From: a virus
Virus record (IMG/VR): IMGVR_UViG_3300010430_000470
Span: 1-23,113 of that record
DNA length: 23,113 bases
Strand: one strand, 5' to 3'
The notes under the pieces were generated by a model. It was not told where the DNA came from. It worked only from the letters and a program-made list of their open reading frames with translations, and did not search any database. A program made the position numbers and the translations under genes. This document shows positions 1 to 4,882 of the stretch, piece by piece (position 1 is the first letter of the stretch; each line of letters begins with the position of its first letter).

Positions 1-34
1 AGTTTCTAGATCAGCTGACTGGTTGTTTAATGCG

Positions 35-256
35 TTAGCAATCTTCGTATTCATTTTTGGGTTCTATCCTCTTTGATTCTGGTTTATTTAGGCGTTTAAC
101 GCTGCCCGGGGCATTTTCACGAATGACGTGCATGGCTTTAACGCCCATGTTTGATTTAATCCATTTACCGTTTTTGTAAACTTGCATTGAGTTGTTAGCT
201 ATTCGTCGATAAAAGCGGCCACGGATTACATATTCGGCTTCTTTTGGTGCGTTCAT
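35..256 (-). CDS. hypothetical small early-left protein (73 aa)
   Basis: A basic 73-residue protein that I do not recognise. It is hydrophilic, without a membrane segment, and rich in Lys/Arg with the segment VYKNGKWIKS near the middle. The frame extends upstream to a TTG at 268, but the ATG at 254-256 is chosen because it follows the stop of the preceding 21-aa ORF by a single base, as expected of coupled genes. It is the last complete gene seen in the leftward operon from PL; positions 1-34 hold no further start. Function unknown; a nucleic-acid-binding role would be speculation from its charge alone. Confidence 0.6.
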   Translation of the reverse strand: MNAPKEAEYVIRGRFYRRIANNSMQVYKNGKWIKSNMGVKAMHVIRENAPGSVKRLNKPESKRIEPKNEYEDC

Positions 257-257
257 T

Positions 258-323
258 TCAGTAACCAAATAAAATGTGGTCAGCTAAAATGGCGATGATT
301 AAAAATGATAATATTGACATCAT
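258..323 (-). CDS. tiny hydrophobic peptide (21 aa), possible membrane miniprotein
   Basis: Reading leftward, the stop TAA of the 57-aa gene is followed after one base by ATG-ATG, which opens a 21-codon frame ending in TGA one base before the ATG of the 73-aa gene. GTGGAG lies about 8 bases upstream of the start. The product is almost entirely hydrophobic (FLIIAILADHILFGY at its end), long enough for one membrane span. The exact fit between two neighbours, the Shine-Dalgarno-like site and the amino acid composition support a real gene. It may act as a membrane peptide or simply as a coupling cistron. Confidence 0.5.
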   Translation of the reverse strand: MMSILSFLIIAILADHILFGY

Positions 324-324
324 G

Positions 325-498
325 TTATTGCTCCACCGGCTCGTACCAGCCGAGTTTTTGTTTTGTTTCTTCAATTCCATTACTGCGTTCGTTTGCGTGT
401 TTACGTGGTCCGTCTTTTTCATGCCATTCACCCAGGCGTTTATTGTTGGGCTTAGGTATTACGGTGGTAAGGTTTTCTTTAGTTAGAAATTCAATCAT
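325..498 (-). CDS. hypothetical early-left protein (57 aa)
   Basis: A short charged protein starting MIEFLTKENL and ending GWYEPVEQ. It has a good ribosome binding site (AGAGGTGA, about 6 bases before the ATG), and its ATG overlaps the TGA of the upstream 142-aa gene by four bases (495-498). Plus-strand frames over this stretch are shadows of it. No recognised domain. The stop is one base from the start of the 21-aa hydrophobic ORF. Its existence is well supported by the binding site and coupling; its role is unknown. Confidence 0.65.
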   Translation of the reverse strand: MIEFLTKENLTTVIPKPNNKRLGEWHEKDGPRKHANERSNGIEETKQKLGWYEPVEQ

Positions 499-923
499 TG
501 CGTCACCTCTTTTGTTTTCTGTGTTCTAATCTCAAAAAAGCCCTCTAATTCAGGATTTAGCCTCATGATCAACCTGGCGTAATAGGGGGAATAGTTGTTA
601 TCCAGCATGAATCTGGATGCGTCCTTTGTTTTTAGGATGTACTTATGCCGGACAATATGGAAAAACCCGCGCAATGAGTATTTATTAACACCGACGGCCT
701 TTAAGTCTTTGGCCATGCTGGTTAGCTTCTCTAATACCCACGGATTGCTGTTGTGGAAGTCGCAGAATGCTTCATAACTCGATGGCGCGCTGTCATCTTG
801 ACGCATAGCCACCAGTTCGCTTAATTTGATATCGCCATAGCCTAAAACTTTAATTCCATCTTTGGTGGCGATAACGGCTTCTTGTTTGTCTGCGTTAAGT
901 TTTGCGGCCACTGTATTGTTCAT
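495..923 (-). CDS. conserved phage protein of unknown function (142 aa)
   Basis: The second half follows a pattern I associate with a widespread phage hypothetical family: a FCDFHNSNPWVLEKL block (compare the family's FHxxNPxVyxxL), then a helix with KAVGVNKYSLRGFFHIVR, then NNYSPYYARLIMRLNPEL followed by GFFEIR. The N-terminal 45 residues are variable. The family usually sits in early or accessory operons of temperate phages and has no established function. The start ATG overlaps the stop of the 143-aa gene upstream by four bases, and the stop overlaps the 57-aa gene in the same way, so the three are translationally coupled. Confidence 0.8.
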   Translation of the reverse strand: MNNTVAAKLNADKQEAVIATKDGIKVLGYGDIKLSELVAMRQDDSAPSSYEAFCDFHNSNPWVLEKLTSMAKDLKAVGVNKYSLRGFFHIVRHKYILKTKDASRFMLDNNYSPYYARLIMRLNPELEGFFEIRTQKTKEVTQ

Positions 924-1351
924 AGCTTTCCACCTGTTGGGCTTTTAAAGCCTTTTAGATCACTGTAATACTCATGGTATTTAGTTGGCATCTGCCAGTT
1001 AGAGATATCCAAGTTAGTGAATGAGTGTTTAACAACGAACTGAAGGTCATCGGCCGGCATTTCGACGGTCACCATTTGTTGTTGTGGTTTTTCATTAAAG
1101 AAGTCCATGGTAAGTGGTTGGCCGAAGTGGTATTCGGGTTCCGGGTCGGTGCTGAAGTGAATCCACCCGTCGCCTGTTAGTGTCATTGTTTTATTTTTAG
1201 TAAAAACAAGCTTCTTCTCGGCCTCATTACGCCAACTGATCAACGGTTTATATCCGATTTCAAGCGCCTTATCTAATACAGCCAGGTTCACTCTGTAATC
1301 ATCACGGATGTCGTAGATGTAGGATTTGAATTGTTTTTGTTTTTGTGTCAT
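920..1351 (-). CDS. hypothetical first gene of the PL operon (143 aa)
   Basis: First gene after PL; its ATG lies only about 24 bases downstream of the predicted transcription start. It begins with a polar Gln/Lys run (MTQKQKQFKS) and contains a Trp/Pro-rich body without membrane segments. In lambda this position holds the antiterminator N, but the protein is not Arg-rich at its N-terminus and is longer than N, so I do not call it N. No clear Shine-Dalgarno sequence precedes the ATG. It ends with a four-base overlap on the 142-aa gene. Function unrecognised. Confidence 0.75.
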   Translation of the reverse strand: MTQKQKQFKSYIYDIRDDYRVNLAVLDKALEIGYKPLISWRNEAEKKLVFTKNKTMTLTGDGWIHFSTDPEPEYHFGQPLTMDFFNEKPQQQMVTVEMPADDLQFVVKHSFTNLDISNWQMPTKYHEYYSDLKGFKSPTGGKL

Positions 1352-1365
1352 TTCGGCTAATAAAT

Positions 1366-1432
1366 GTAATTTGTGTTACGAATATTAAACCAACGTAACT
1401 TTAGTGTCAACTTTAAATGTAATAAAAGTTAC
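1366..1432. promoter_or_regulatory. left operator cluster (three repressor sites)
   Basis: Three 14-bp dyads fit GTAAY-N4-GTTAC: 1366-1379 (GTAAT-TTGT-GTTAC), 1395-1408 (GTAAC-TTTA-GTGTC, one imperfect half) and 1419-1432 (GTAAT-AAAA-GTTAC). The middle site overlaps the -35 of PL, the first covers its transcription start, and the third lies upstream towards the rightward lipoprotein gene. The same motif recurs three times at PR, so these are inferred CI/Cro operators equivalent to lambda oL. Confidence 0.85.
1382..1410 (-). promoter_or_regulatory. PL early-left promoter
   Basis: On the minus strand, TTGACA (1405-1410) and TAATAT (1382-1387) are separated by exactly 17 bases, a near-perfect sigma-70 promoter firing leftward into the 143-aa gene. 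The predicted start is near 1375, inside the first operator, and the -35 overlaps the second operator, so repressor binding should block it directly. Confidence 0.9.
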
Positions 1433-1473
1433 ATTAAATCTTAGATACAATATGAATAGGCTATAGGAGATTT

Positions 1474-1836
1474 ATGATGAGGATTTTTATATTATGTTTT
1501 TGTTTATTCATCACCGGCTGCACTAATGAAAAAGAGCTGTTATATGATGCGTGCTTAAAAGAAGGGCGGCAATATCATCGAGACATTGGATCATTCCCAT
1601 TCTTAACCGATGGGCGGAAGGCTGATGATGTGGTTAAAGAGAAATGTAAAAGGTCACCACACATTTATGGTGAGGTTTCTTATGATCATTCTAAAATAAA
1701 GCACAACTATTGGGTTTATTTAGGGTTGGGTATACCATTGGGTTTGTTTTTGTTGGCGCTTATCATGCCTGTTAAAACCCATAAAAGAGAAGATGTAATT
1801 AAAATGATGGAAGATGAAAAGGATAATGAATCATGA
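1474..1836 (+). CDS. lipoprotein with C-terminal membrane segment (120 aa)
   Basis: The first 16 residues form a lipoprotein signal with lipobox ITGC (Cys16 would be lipidated). The mature part carries two further cysteines (27 and 58), a soluble stretch, then a predicted membrane helix at about 79-99 (WVYLGLGIPLGLFLLALIMP) and a charged tail. A signal plus a second anchor is unusual. AGGAG lies 5-9 bases before the ATG. It is transcribed rightward, divergent from PL, and overlaps the next gene by ATGA, so the two probably form a pair. Position between PL and the repressor suggests expression in the lysogen, for instance as a superinfection-exclusion or conversion gene; this is inference. Confidence 0.75.
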   Translation: MMRIFILCFCLFITGCTNEKELLYDACLKEGRQYHRDIGSFPFLTDGRKADDVVKEKCKRSPHIYGEVSYDHSKIKHNYWVYLGLGIPLGLFLLALIMPVKTHKREDVIKMMEDEKDNES

Positions 1837-2231
1837 ACACCACCGGAGTTGTTGTTATTGCAGTGCTTTTATTAATTGCTATTTTAGCTATAGTTTATGG
1901 GTTAAAAAGTGATCATAAAAATAGTAACAATAAACAGGGCCTTAATAACAATAATCAAGATGAAAAACTTAATGATATAAGTGGCCTTGCTGGTTTCTTA
2001 GCCTGGTTAAATCTAATTGGTGGCACTTTTGGTTTTATATATTACACATTTATTAAAGTGTTGGAGTTAGGTGATTTAAAGGTTAGGGCAAGCAGAACGG
2101 TTATAGAACAGATTCAGGCAGCTCAAGTGAGTTCTGTGTTTTTAGGAATTAGTTTACTTCTTGCAGGGTTGACGCTTTTTGTCATTATTCAACTGTTGCG
2201 TGGAATTTACCGGAATAGTCGGGTTAAATAA
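1833..2231 (+). CDS. three-helix membrane protein (132 aa)
   Basis: Predicted membrane segments lie at about 4-23, 51-73 and 98-122; between the first two is an Asn-rich polar linker with NNKQGLNNNN. The GLAGFLAWLNLIGG segment is loosely like the GGWL start of DUF2569-type inner-membrane proteins, but I would not assign the family. It is coupled by ATGA to the upstream lipoprotein gene, and the pair ends before a fresh promoter at 2265. A membrane complex of the two products at the inner membrane is plausible. The gene is AT-rich compared with the structural genes, which fits a separately acquired cassette. Confidence 0.7.
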   Translation: MNTTGVVVIAVLLLIAILAIVYGLKSDHKNSNNKQGLNNNNQDEKLNDISGLAGFLAWLNLIGGTFGFIYYTFIKVLELGDLKVRASRTVIEQIQAAQVSSVFLGISLLLAGLTLFVIIQLLRGIYRNSRVK

Positions 2232-2264
2232 ACTTTCAATCAGTTAACATAAGTTTAACTTAGA

Positions 2265-2293
2265 TTGAGATTTTGAAACTTAATTACTATAAT
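2265..2293 (+). promoter_or_regulatory. sigma-70 promoter for the DUF2335 gene pair
   Basis: TTGAGA (2265-2270) and TATAAT (2288-2293) with a 17-base spacer, about 45 bases before the 60-aa gene. It carries no copy of the CI operator motif, so it should be active in the lysogen. An inverted repeat AGTTAA/TTAACT (2242-2247, 2255-2260) lies just upstream and may bind a regulator or end the previous transcript. Confidence 0.75.
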
Positions 2294-2344
2294 GGTGCCT
2301 AAAAATATAATAATAAAATCAGTACTAATTTTTGGAGTTAATAG

Positions 2345-2527
2345 ATGAAACGTTTTAAGAGTTTTTGGACGGGATTTGCAAGTATTCTTGTGCTTTTCCC
2401 CTCTAGTGATGTTTCCCATAGTCAATCGGTAGTGGAATTGATGGATAAGAGCTGGCGCCAAGTGGGTGATTCTATGCGTGATTCCAATAAGTCATATGTC
2501 AAAAGAAAAAGACAAAGAGCCGCCTAA
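2345..2527 (+). CDS. small protein preceding DUF2335 gene (60 aa)
   Basis: Begins MKRFKSFWTGFASILVLFPS, a basic N-terminus and a hydrophobic stretch that could be a short membrane segment, followed by a polar helix (DKSWRQVGDSMRD) and a very basic end (KRKRQRAA). GGAG is placed about 9 bases before the ATG. Its 3' end overlaps the start of the DUF2335 gene by 32 bases in another frame, implying coupled translation. I believe similar small proteins precede DUF2335 genes in other prophages, but I cannot verify this here. Function unknown; perhaps a partner of the DUF2335 protein. Confidence 0.65.
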   Translation: MKRFKSFWTGFASILVLFPSSDVSHSQSVVELMDKSWRQVGDSMRDSNKSYVKRKRQRAA

Positions 2528-2927
2528 AGAGGTTCTTGATGTCGATTATGACATTACGGATGCAGTAGGAAGCAAACCGCCGGAGACTGCACAACTCCAA
2601 TCAGTCATGTTTTCGCAACATGAAGGCCCATTACCTCATCCTCAAATATATTCAGAATACGAGAAGGTTCTTCCTGGTGCCGCTGAAAAATTAATGCAAA
2701 TGTCATTAGAATCACATCAGCACATCATGTTTTGCGAAAAAGAAACAATTAAGAATGACTATAAGCTCAAAACCCGTGGCCAAAGATTCGGAATGTCTTC
2801 GGTTTTTCTTGCATTTGTGACATCAGGGCTTCTGGGGTTTTTTAATCATCCTACTGCAGCATCAATTATAGGTGGTGCTACTTTGGTATCTATTGTTGCA
2901 ATTTTTATTACCGGGCGTTCAAAATAA
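2496..2927 (+). CDS. DUF2335 membrane protein (143 aa)
   Basis: Diagnostic DUF2335 features are visible: SQHEGPLPHPQI followed by YEKVLPGAAEKLMQM (family pattern H-x-G-x-lPhP, then Ye-i-PGaA) and a helix ending in charged residues, then two membrane segments at about 100-118 and 122-140. The family consists of small predicted membrane proteins frequent in prophages and has no established function. A GTG at 2466 would add ten residues, but the ATG at 2496 starts directly before the charged MSKEKDKEPP and is preferred. It ends inside a large stem-loop that separates it from the convergent repressor gene. A role in exclusion or lysogenic conversion is inference from position. Confidence 0.85.
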   Translation: MSKEKDKEPPKEVLDVDYDITDAVGSKPPETAQLQSVMFSQHEGPLPHPQIYSEYEKVLPGAAEKLMQMSLESHQHIMFCEKETIKNDYKLKTRGQRFGMSSVFLAFVTSGLLGFFNHPTAASIIGGATLVSIVAIFITGRSK

Positions 2928-2999
2928 AGGTCGCCTGACTCCCGCTAACACCCATGGACTGCAATAGTCGGGTTCACTGTACATCGGTCGGCGACCTTT
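2926..2999. terminator. large structured stem between convergent genes
   Basis: AAAGGTCGCC (2926-2935) pairs perfectly with GGCGACCTTT (2990-2999). The 54-base interior can fold again through TGA-CT-CCCG (2936-2944) with CGGG-TTCA (2969-2976). The outer stem flanked by A and T residues could act as a bidirectional terminator, but the loop is far larger than in ordinary terminators. A small structured RNA is the alternative. Confidence 0.5.
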
Positions 3000-3049
3000 A
3001 ACGTCCATTATCCTTACCGGTGCCGTTAAGTTCAATCGATATATTCTGA

Positions 3050-3070
3050 TAGTGATGTCAATAATCACTA
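3050..3070 (-). terminator. hairpin just after the repressor gene
   Basis: TAGTGAT (3050-3056) and ATCACTA (3064-3070) form a 7-bp stem with a 7-base loop, five bases beyond the repressor stop codon on the minus strand. There is no clear T-run, so it may protect the mRNA end rather than terminate. Confidence 0.35.
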
Positions 3071-3074
3071 CATG

Positions 3075-3758
3075 CTATGGTAATTTCACCGGTCTAAAAT
3101 CAATCACTTTACCAATTATGCGAAATTCACCAAAAAATTTCGGGTAGTCTGCGTTTAGTGGGTTTAGGTAGGGTCTGGCGCCGTCGTACTTCAGCTGCTT
3201 AAATGTGACTGAATCGGCACCGTTTTCTTTAGCGATGACAAAAACACCATCTGCTGTGTCGCCACACTGATCGGGGTCAATGATAATAATACTTCCAGGT
3301 GGGAATGAATAGGGTCCTGATGTGGTGGTCATCGATTCACCGATTACTTTGAGGGCGTATGTCAGTGGCGATACACGCTCATAGGTTGCCACCTTTTCTA
3401 TTTCATCCACATCAGTTTCTACTTCTGCCGGGTGGTAGTCACCTGCCTGAACCCATGAAATTATGGGGATCATATGGGCTTCTGAGTAGATGGTTTCTTC
3501 TGTATTATCACCTACATAATAAATCTTTGGGCTATCTTCCATGATCATTTCATGTCCGAAATAAATATAATCAGGTGTTGTTTTTAGTATCTTGCAAAGT
3601 TTAGTTATATATTCACCTTTTGGGTGGGAATATAGGTCGCCTTGTGATTCCCATTTGCTCACTGCAACACGGCTAACACCTATTAAGTCAGCTAGTTCCT
3701 GCTGCGTTAATTTTATATTTTTGCGCAGGGTCTTAATTCTTTTGCCTGGTTCATTCAT
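3075..3758 (-). CDS. cI: CI-like repressor with S24 autocleavage domain (227 aa)
   Basis: The N-terminal helix-turn-helix of the HTH_3/XRE type spans about residues 18-37 (LTQQELADLIGVSRVAVSKW). The C-terminal LexA/CI S24 peptidase domain shows the cleavage site region WVQAGD (cleavage expected between Ala105 and Gly106), the catalytic serine in GESM (Ser142) and the general-base lysine in FKQL (Lys187). It maintains lysogeny by binding the GTAAY-N4-GTTAC operators and is expected to self-cleave on RecA filaments after DNA damage. A TTG at 3764 could add two residues; the ATG at 3758 is preferred. It is divergent from cro across the PR operators and convergent with the DUF2335 gene. All catalytic positions are intact. 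Confidence 0.95.
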   Translation of the reverse strand: MNEPGKRIKTLRKNIKLTQQELADLIGVSRVAVSKWESQGDLYSHPKGEYITKLCKILKTTPDYIYFGHEMIMEDSPKIYYVGDNTEETIYSEAHMIPIISWVQAGDYHPAEVETDVDEIEKVATYERVSPLTYALKVIGESMTTTSGPYSFPPGSIIIIDPDQCGDTADGVFVIAKENGADSVTFKQLKYDGARPYLNPLNADYPKFFGEFRIIGKVIDFRPVKLP

Positions 3759-3764
3759 AGCCAA

Positions 3765-3770
3765 ATAATA
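3765..3770 (-). promoter_or_regulatory. candidate PRM -10 for cI
   Basis: Minus-strand TATTAT lies seven bases before the cI ATG, with no recognisable -35 at the right distance (ACACAA at 3788-3793, inside the operator at 3783-3796). This is what an activator-dependent maintenance promoter would look like, and it would start transcription at or next to the ATG, giving a leaderless message as in lambda. Inference only. Confidence 0.35.
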
Positions 3771-3782
3771 AACTTATGTTAC

Positions 3783-3860
3783 GTAACTTGTGTTATTTTC
3801 TATTGACTAAATATGTTACTTTCGTTACTATTCAGAAAAATATATGATAACTAAAGTTAC
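3783..3860. promoter_or_regulatory. right operator cluster (three repressor sites)
   Basis: Three dyads of the same family as at PL: 3783-3796 (GTAAC-TTGT-GTTAT), 3815-3828 (GTTAC-TTTC-GTTAC, one half altered) and 3847-3860 (ATAAC-TAAA-GTTAC). Their centres are exactly 32 bp apart. The first lies beside the cI start, the second in the PR spacer and -10, and the third ends two bases before the cro ATG. They correspond to lambda oR; a GTTACGTAAC palindrome (3778-3787) overlaps the first. Confidence 0.85.
3803..3831 (+). promoter_or_regulatory. PR early-right promoter
   Basis: TTGACT (3803-3808) and TACTAT (3826-3831) with a 17-base spacer, directed at cro. The second operator overlaps spacer and -10 and the third covers the 5' leader. 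The predicted start near 3838 leaves a leader of about 25 bases without a clear Shine-Dalgarno sequence. Confidence 0.85.
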
Positions 3861-3862
3861 TA

Positions 3863-4051
3863 ATGTTAAAAAAAGACGTGATTGAATACTTCGGCGGCAC
3901 AATGAAGACCGCTGAGAAGTTAAACATAAAACATCCTGCTGTGTCGAAATGGGGTAAACATATACCCGAACTCCGCGCCTATCAAATTGAAAAATTAACC
4001 GGGGGCCAGTTAAAGGCCGGCGATTACTCCAAAATTCAAAATGGAGTTTAA
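3863..4051 (+). CDS. cro: Cro repressor, P22 Cro type (62 aa)
   Basis: Matches the small Cro family of P22-type phages: N-terminal KKDVIEYFGG, helix-turn-helix at about 14-32 (KTAEKLNIKHPAVSKW), then the family signature IPELRAYQIEKLTGGQL. It binds the operators to shut down early transcription and repressor synthesis during lytic growth. First gene of the PR transcript, opposite to cI. The ATG lies two bases after an operator dyad, so Cro bound there would cover its own start region. Length is normal for the family. Confidence 0.93.
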   Translation: MLKKDVIEYFGGTMKTAEKLNIKHPAVSKWGKHIPELRAYQIEKLTGGQLKAGDYSKIQNGV

Positions 4052-4055
4052 AGCC

Positions 4056-4262
4056 ATGTCCCTCGATCGTAAGTCCATCCACACCAAAATCAGCCCAGAC
4101 CTGCATAAGCAGTTGTCTGTGATGGCCGAGTTCGAGAACAAACCGATGGCTGAACTGGCTGCTTTGATGCTTGAGAAGATGATTGTTGCTGAGTTTCATG
4201 ATTACAGAATAGCATTTGAACGTATGAAAAAGGCGGGAATGATGGGGAAGGTGGGGGATTGA
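4056..4262 (+). CDS. ribbon-helix-helix regulator in the cII position (68 aa)
   Basis: After a short basic start, SIHTKISPDLHKQLSVMAEF looks like the strand and first helix of an Arc/CopG ribbon-helix-helix fold, followed by a second helix (PMAELAALMLEKMIV). The C-terminal tail is helical and basic. In lambda the gene after cro is cII, a helix-turn-helix activator; this protein occupies that place with a different fold. An ATG at 4041 is in frame, but GGAG at 4043-4046 is at the right distance only for the ATG at 4056. Its TGA shares a base with the next start (TGATG, 4260-4264). Likely a DNA-binding early regulator; targets unknown. Confidence 0.8.
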   Translation: MSLDRKSIHTKISPDLHKQLSVMAEFENKPMAELAALMLEKMIVAEFHDYRIAFERMKKAGMMGKVGD

Positions 4263-4882
4263 TGGGGAATTTATTAATCAATGGAAAGTGCGTACCGGCG
4301 AGCGAACTCACCGGCACGACTATTTTTCAAAGTTTACAGGCAACTATCAATGATGCCACTGCATTAATTAAAAATGCTGTGGCAAATACGATGGCTGCCA
4401 CGTTTACTTTGATTTCGAGCGTCTTTTTGGATTTCATGATGAGTCCTCAAAGGCACCCGGAGCTCCGAGCGTTAAAATTCTCGGACTTCTATACCGCGTC
4501 AATTAAACGCGGTTGGAGTGAGCGGTTAACGCGTATGGCATCACTCCGTCAGGGCGGTTGTTCTCTGCAACACGTGCTTTCGGCACGTCTGTACAAAACA
4601 GATAGCAAAAAATCCGCCCCTTTAGCCGCCCTGCCACGGGCAACAAGCGGGGTGGCTACCCGCACTTTTATCTTATCACAATTATGTGAACCGGCTCTGG
4701 TCGATGGCCGTGTAATAAATATCGACTCTGCGCGGGTTTTTCCTCCCTCTCCCTGCGCATCTTTAAGCCCTGGCACAGATAGTCGTCAGGGCTTGTTTTT
4801 ATTGCTCCAAGGTTATGCCTTGATTATGGCCGTCACCGCATCTATGGCGGCCTTTTTTTTAGTTAACGGTCAATTATTATGA
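4262..4882 (+). CDS. unusual structured ORF, possibly Ash-like (206 aa)
   Basis: A 206-codon frame that begins at TGATG with the upstream gene (GGGGGA Shine-Dalgarno before it) and ends by ATGA overlap with the replication gene, so it is bracketed by coupling signals. The N-terminal third looks like real protein (SLQATINDATALIKNAV followed by TMAATFTLISSVF, hydrophobic). From about residue 70 on, the DNA is dominated by inverted repeats and two intrinsic terminators, and the peptide is Arg/Ser/Leu/Pro-rich as in conceptual translations of structured RNA. Its place, and an ending rich in GYALIMAV/AAFFLVNG, recall Ash-family phage ORFs, but this is memory of a style, not a match. It may be a gene, an RNA region, or both. 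Confidence 0.5.
   Translation: MGNLLINGKCVPASELTGTTIFQSLQATINDATALIKNAVANTMAATFTLISSVFLDFMMSPQRHPELRALKFSDFYTASIKRGWSERLTRMASLRQGGCSLQHVLSARLYKTDSKKSAPLAALPRATSGVATRTFILSQLCEPALVDGRVINIDSARVFPPSPCASLSPGTDSRQGLFLLLQGYALIMAVTASMAAFFLVNGQLL
4464..4663 (+). ncRNA. dense hairpin region, candidate regulatory RNA
   Basis: Successive perfect stems: TCCGAG/CTCGGA (4464-4469, 4480-4485); ACCGCGT/ACGCGGT (4493-4499, 4507-4513); GGAGTG/CACTCC (4515-4520, 4542-4547) around an inner GCG/CGC; then CAGGGCGG (4550-4557) with CCGCCCTG (4626-4633) closing an 84-base domain that contains ACGTGC/GCACGT with loop TTTCG (4572-4588) and TCTGT/ACAGA (4588-4602); and GCGGG/CCCGC (4647-4651, 4659-4663). A closing stem with two inner hairpins and a length near 80 is suggestive of a C4-type antisense RNA of P1/P4-like immunity regions; this is a hypothesis. 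Confidence 0.4.
4765..4800 (+). terminator. intrinsic terminator 1 inside the ORF
   Basis: AAGCCCTG (4765-4772) pairs with CAGGGCTT (4787-4794), 8 bp without mismatch, followed by GTTTTT. A canonical rho-independent terminator for PR transcripts. Confidence 0.85.
4828..4860 (+). terminator. intrinsic terminator 2 before the replication gene
   Basis: GGCCGTCA (4828-4835) pairs with TGGCGGCC (4845-4852; one G-U pair) and is followed directly by eight T residues (4853-4860). It lies 18 bases before the replication gene ATG. A small CAAGG/CCTTG hairpin (4808-4822) sits between the two terminators. Confidence 0.88.

Noticed and set aside
274-529. Two plus-strand frames (274-486 and 305-529) with hydrophobic stretches
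   Set aside because: They are antisense to the 57-aa and 21-aa minus-strand genes, which have ribosome binding sites and coupled starts; the plus frames have neither.
920-1351. Lambda N-type antiterminator at the first PL gene
   Set aside because: No Arg-rich N-terminal motif, protein too long, and no box B hairpin in the 24-base leader.
2255-2461. Minus-strand frame of 68 codons
   Set aside because: It runs opposite to a clear promoter and the 60-aa gene, has no ribosome binding site, and its composition reflects AT-rich intergenic DNA.
3359-3544. Plus-strand frame inside the repressor gene
   Set aside because: His/Leu/Pro-rich shadow of cI; no start signals.
3828-4317. Minus-strand frames across cro and the ribbon-helix-helix gene
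   Set aside because: Antisense to two recognised regulators; no promoter or binding site in that direction.
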